From an uncultured Pseudomonadota bacterium (GTDB lineage Bacteria; Pseudomonadota; Gammaproteobacteria; Burkholderiales; SG8-39), in assembly GCA_903895005.1 (NCBI GenBank), contig CAITSH010000322.1, positions 1-6,962 on the forward strand: 6,962 bases of DNA. Reading direction: 5' to 3'. How positions within the stretch are numbered: the first letter of the stretch is position 1; each line of letters starts with the position of its first letter. The position numbers and the translations under genes were made by a program. This document shows positions 6,348-6,962 of this stretch, in pieces. Below the pieces are notes generated by a model. The model was not told where the DNA came from and searched no databases. It worked only from the letters and a program-made list of their open reading frames with translations.

Positions 6348-6962
6348 CTAGACAGCTTGAAAGGCGCGTCCATCGGGAAACACCTGCGCCAGGGCCCCTG
6401 GCACCAGGCTCGCCCTACAGCGTTGATCGATGCTTAAGGGGCTCGACAGGGGAACCCTCACCCGCAGTTCCTGGCCATGGCTCTCCACCTGGAGCAGCCA
6501 TCCCTGGCCTAAAAACTCCCGCCCTACCACCCGCGCATTACCGCAGGGATCGGCATCAAGCTGGATGGCATCGCTCATTACCATCGCCTCTTGCATGGCT
6601 GGGGCGCTTTCTCCCAGGCAAGACGGCCCAGCATTTGGGGTGGGTGCGGCTTGCAGCATGCCGAAGGGCGTGAGCAGTTGGGCGCCTTGGCGGGTGGCTG
6701 GCAGCCGGTTGGCCTGCAGGACAAACCGGCTCACGAAGGCACTGGCCGGCCGCTCCACCAAGGCCTGGGGGGTATCGCATTGGTGCAGCCTGCCCCCCTC
6801 CAATACCGCCACGCGATGACAAATGGCGAGGGCTTCCTCGGGGTCGTGGGTCACCAGGATGCCGCTGGTCTTGCAGCGGTTGAGTAGATCGGGAAGCTCG
6901 CGCCTCAGCCGCAGCCGCACCTCCACATCCAAATTGGAAAAGGGTTCATCCAGCAGCAGCAC
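6348..6962 (-). CDS. ABC transporter ATPase, iron-type, N-terminus beyond window
   Basis: These 204 codons run in from the right edge and stop at TAG 6348-6350. The first visible residues are the Walker B motif (LLLDEP), followed by the D-loop SNLD and the switch-loop histidine in LVTHDPEEAL (residue 39 of the fragment). The Walker A and LSGGQ signature lie outside the window, so the GTG at the edge is not a start. After the nucleotide-binding domain (DTPQALVERPASAFVSRFV), a C-terminal regulatory TOBE-like region covers about 140-200 (VVGREFLGQGWLLQVESHG and onward). This layout matches FbpC/FutC-type ferric-iron or related polyamine/sulfate importer ATPases. The stop codon is 11 bases from that of the convergent permease, its probable partner. 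Confidence 0.88.
   Translation of the reverse strand: MLLLDEPFSNLDVEVRLRLRRELPDLLNRCKTSGILVTHDPEEALAICHRVAVLEGGRLHQCDTPQALVERPASAFVSRFVLQANRLPATRQGAQLLTPFGMLQAAPTPNAGPSCLGESAPAMQEAMVMSDAIQLDADPCGNARVVGREFLGQGWLLQVESHGQELRVRVPLSSPLSIDQRCRASLVPGALAQVFPDGRAFQAV

Noticed and set aside
1..6962. CRISPR array, tRNA or rRNA gene
   Set aside because: No spaced direct repeats and no cloverleaf or rRNA-like stretch were seen on either strand. The periodicity in 4500-5600 is the protein-level TPR repeat.

Overview
The window reads as two unrelated pieces of DNA joined near position 5970. The left piece (about 1-5970) is GC-rich and looks like a betaproteobacterium, judging by protein style only. It carries a minus-strand gene series, in transcription order: the C-terminal end of a universal stress protein (stop at 5887), a secreted TPR-CHAT caspase-like protease (5768-2550), a membrane CHASE2-class III adenylate cyclase (2297-363), and the first 119 codons of a secreted FecR-like protein (357-1, running off the left edge). 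The right piece (about 5975-6962) resembles a picocyanobacterium (Synechococcus/Cyanobium style). It holds the C-terminal part of an iron-type ABC permease (+ strand, stop at 6336) and the C-terminal part of an ABC ATPase (- strand, 6348-6962, running off the right edge).

The cyclase and FecR-like genes are tightly coupled: 5 bases separate stop from start, and the ribosome-binding site overlaps the cyclase stop codon. The protease gene lies 252 bases upstream of the cyclase. That gap contains a perfect 7+7 bp inverted repeat at 2383-2400 and a GC-rich hairpin just after the protease stop, so the cyclase and FecR-like genes may have their own regulated promoter. The stress-protein/protease gap (5769-5886) contains further hairpins.

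The most interesting biology is the possible CHAT protease/CHASE2 cyclase/FecR-like module. The protease has an export signal and an intact His-Cys dyad, the cyclase presents a large CHASE2 domain to the periplasm and an intact class IIIb catalytic domain to the cytoplasm, and the FecR-like protein is also exported. All three would therefore meet at the periplasmic face of the inner membrane. One reading is a proteolysis-linked second-messenger pathway, but this is inference from domains and gene order.

The most important caution is the junction near 5970. Two genes on opposite strands are both cut there, each retaining only its C-terminal end, and they belong to different protein families and apparently different lineages. 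An assembly chimera is the simplest explanation. The permease/ATPase pair should not be treated as neighbours of the CHAT operon until the join is verified.
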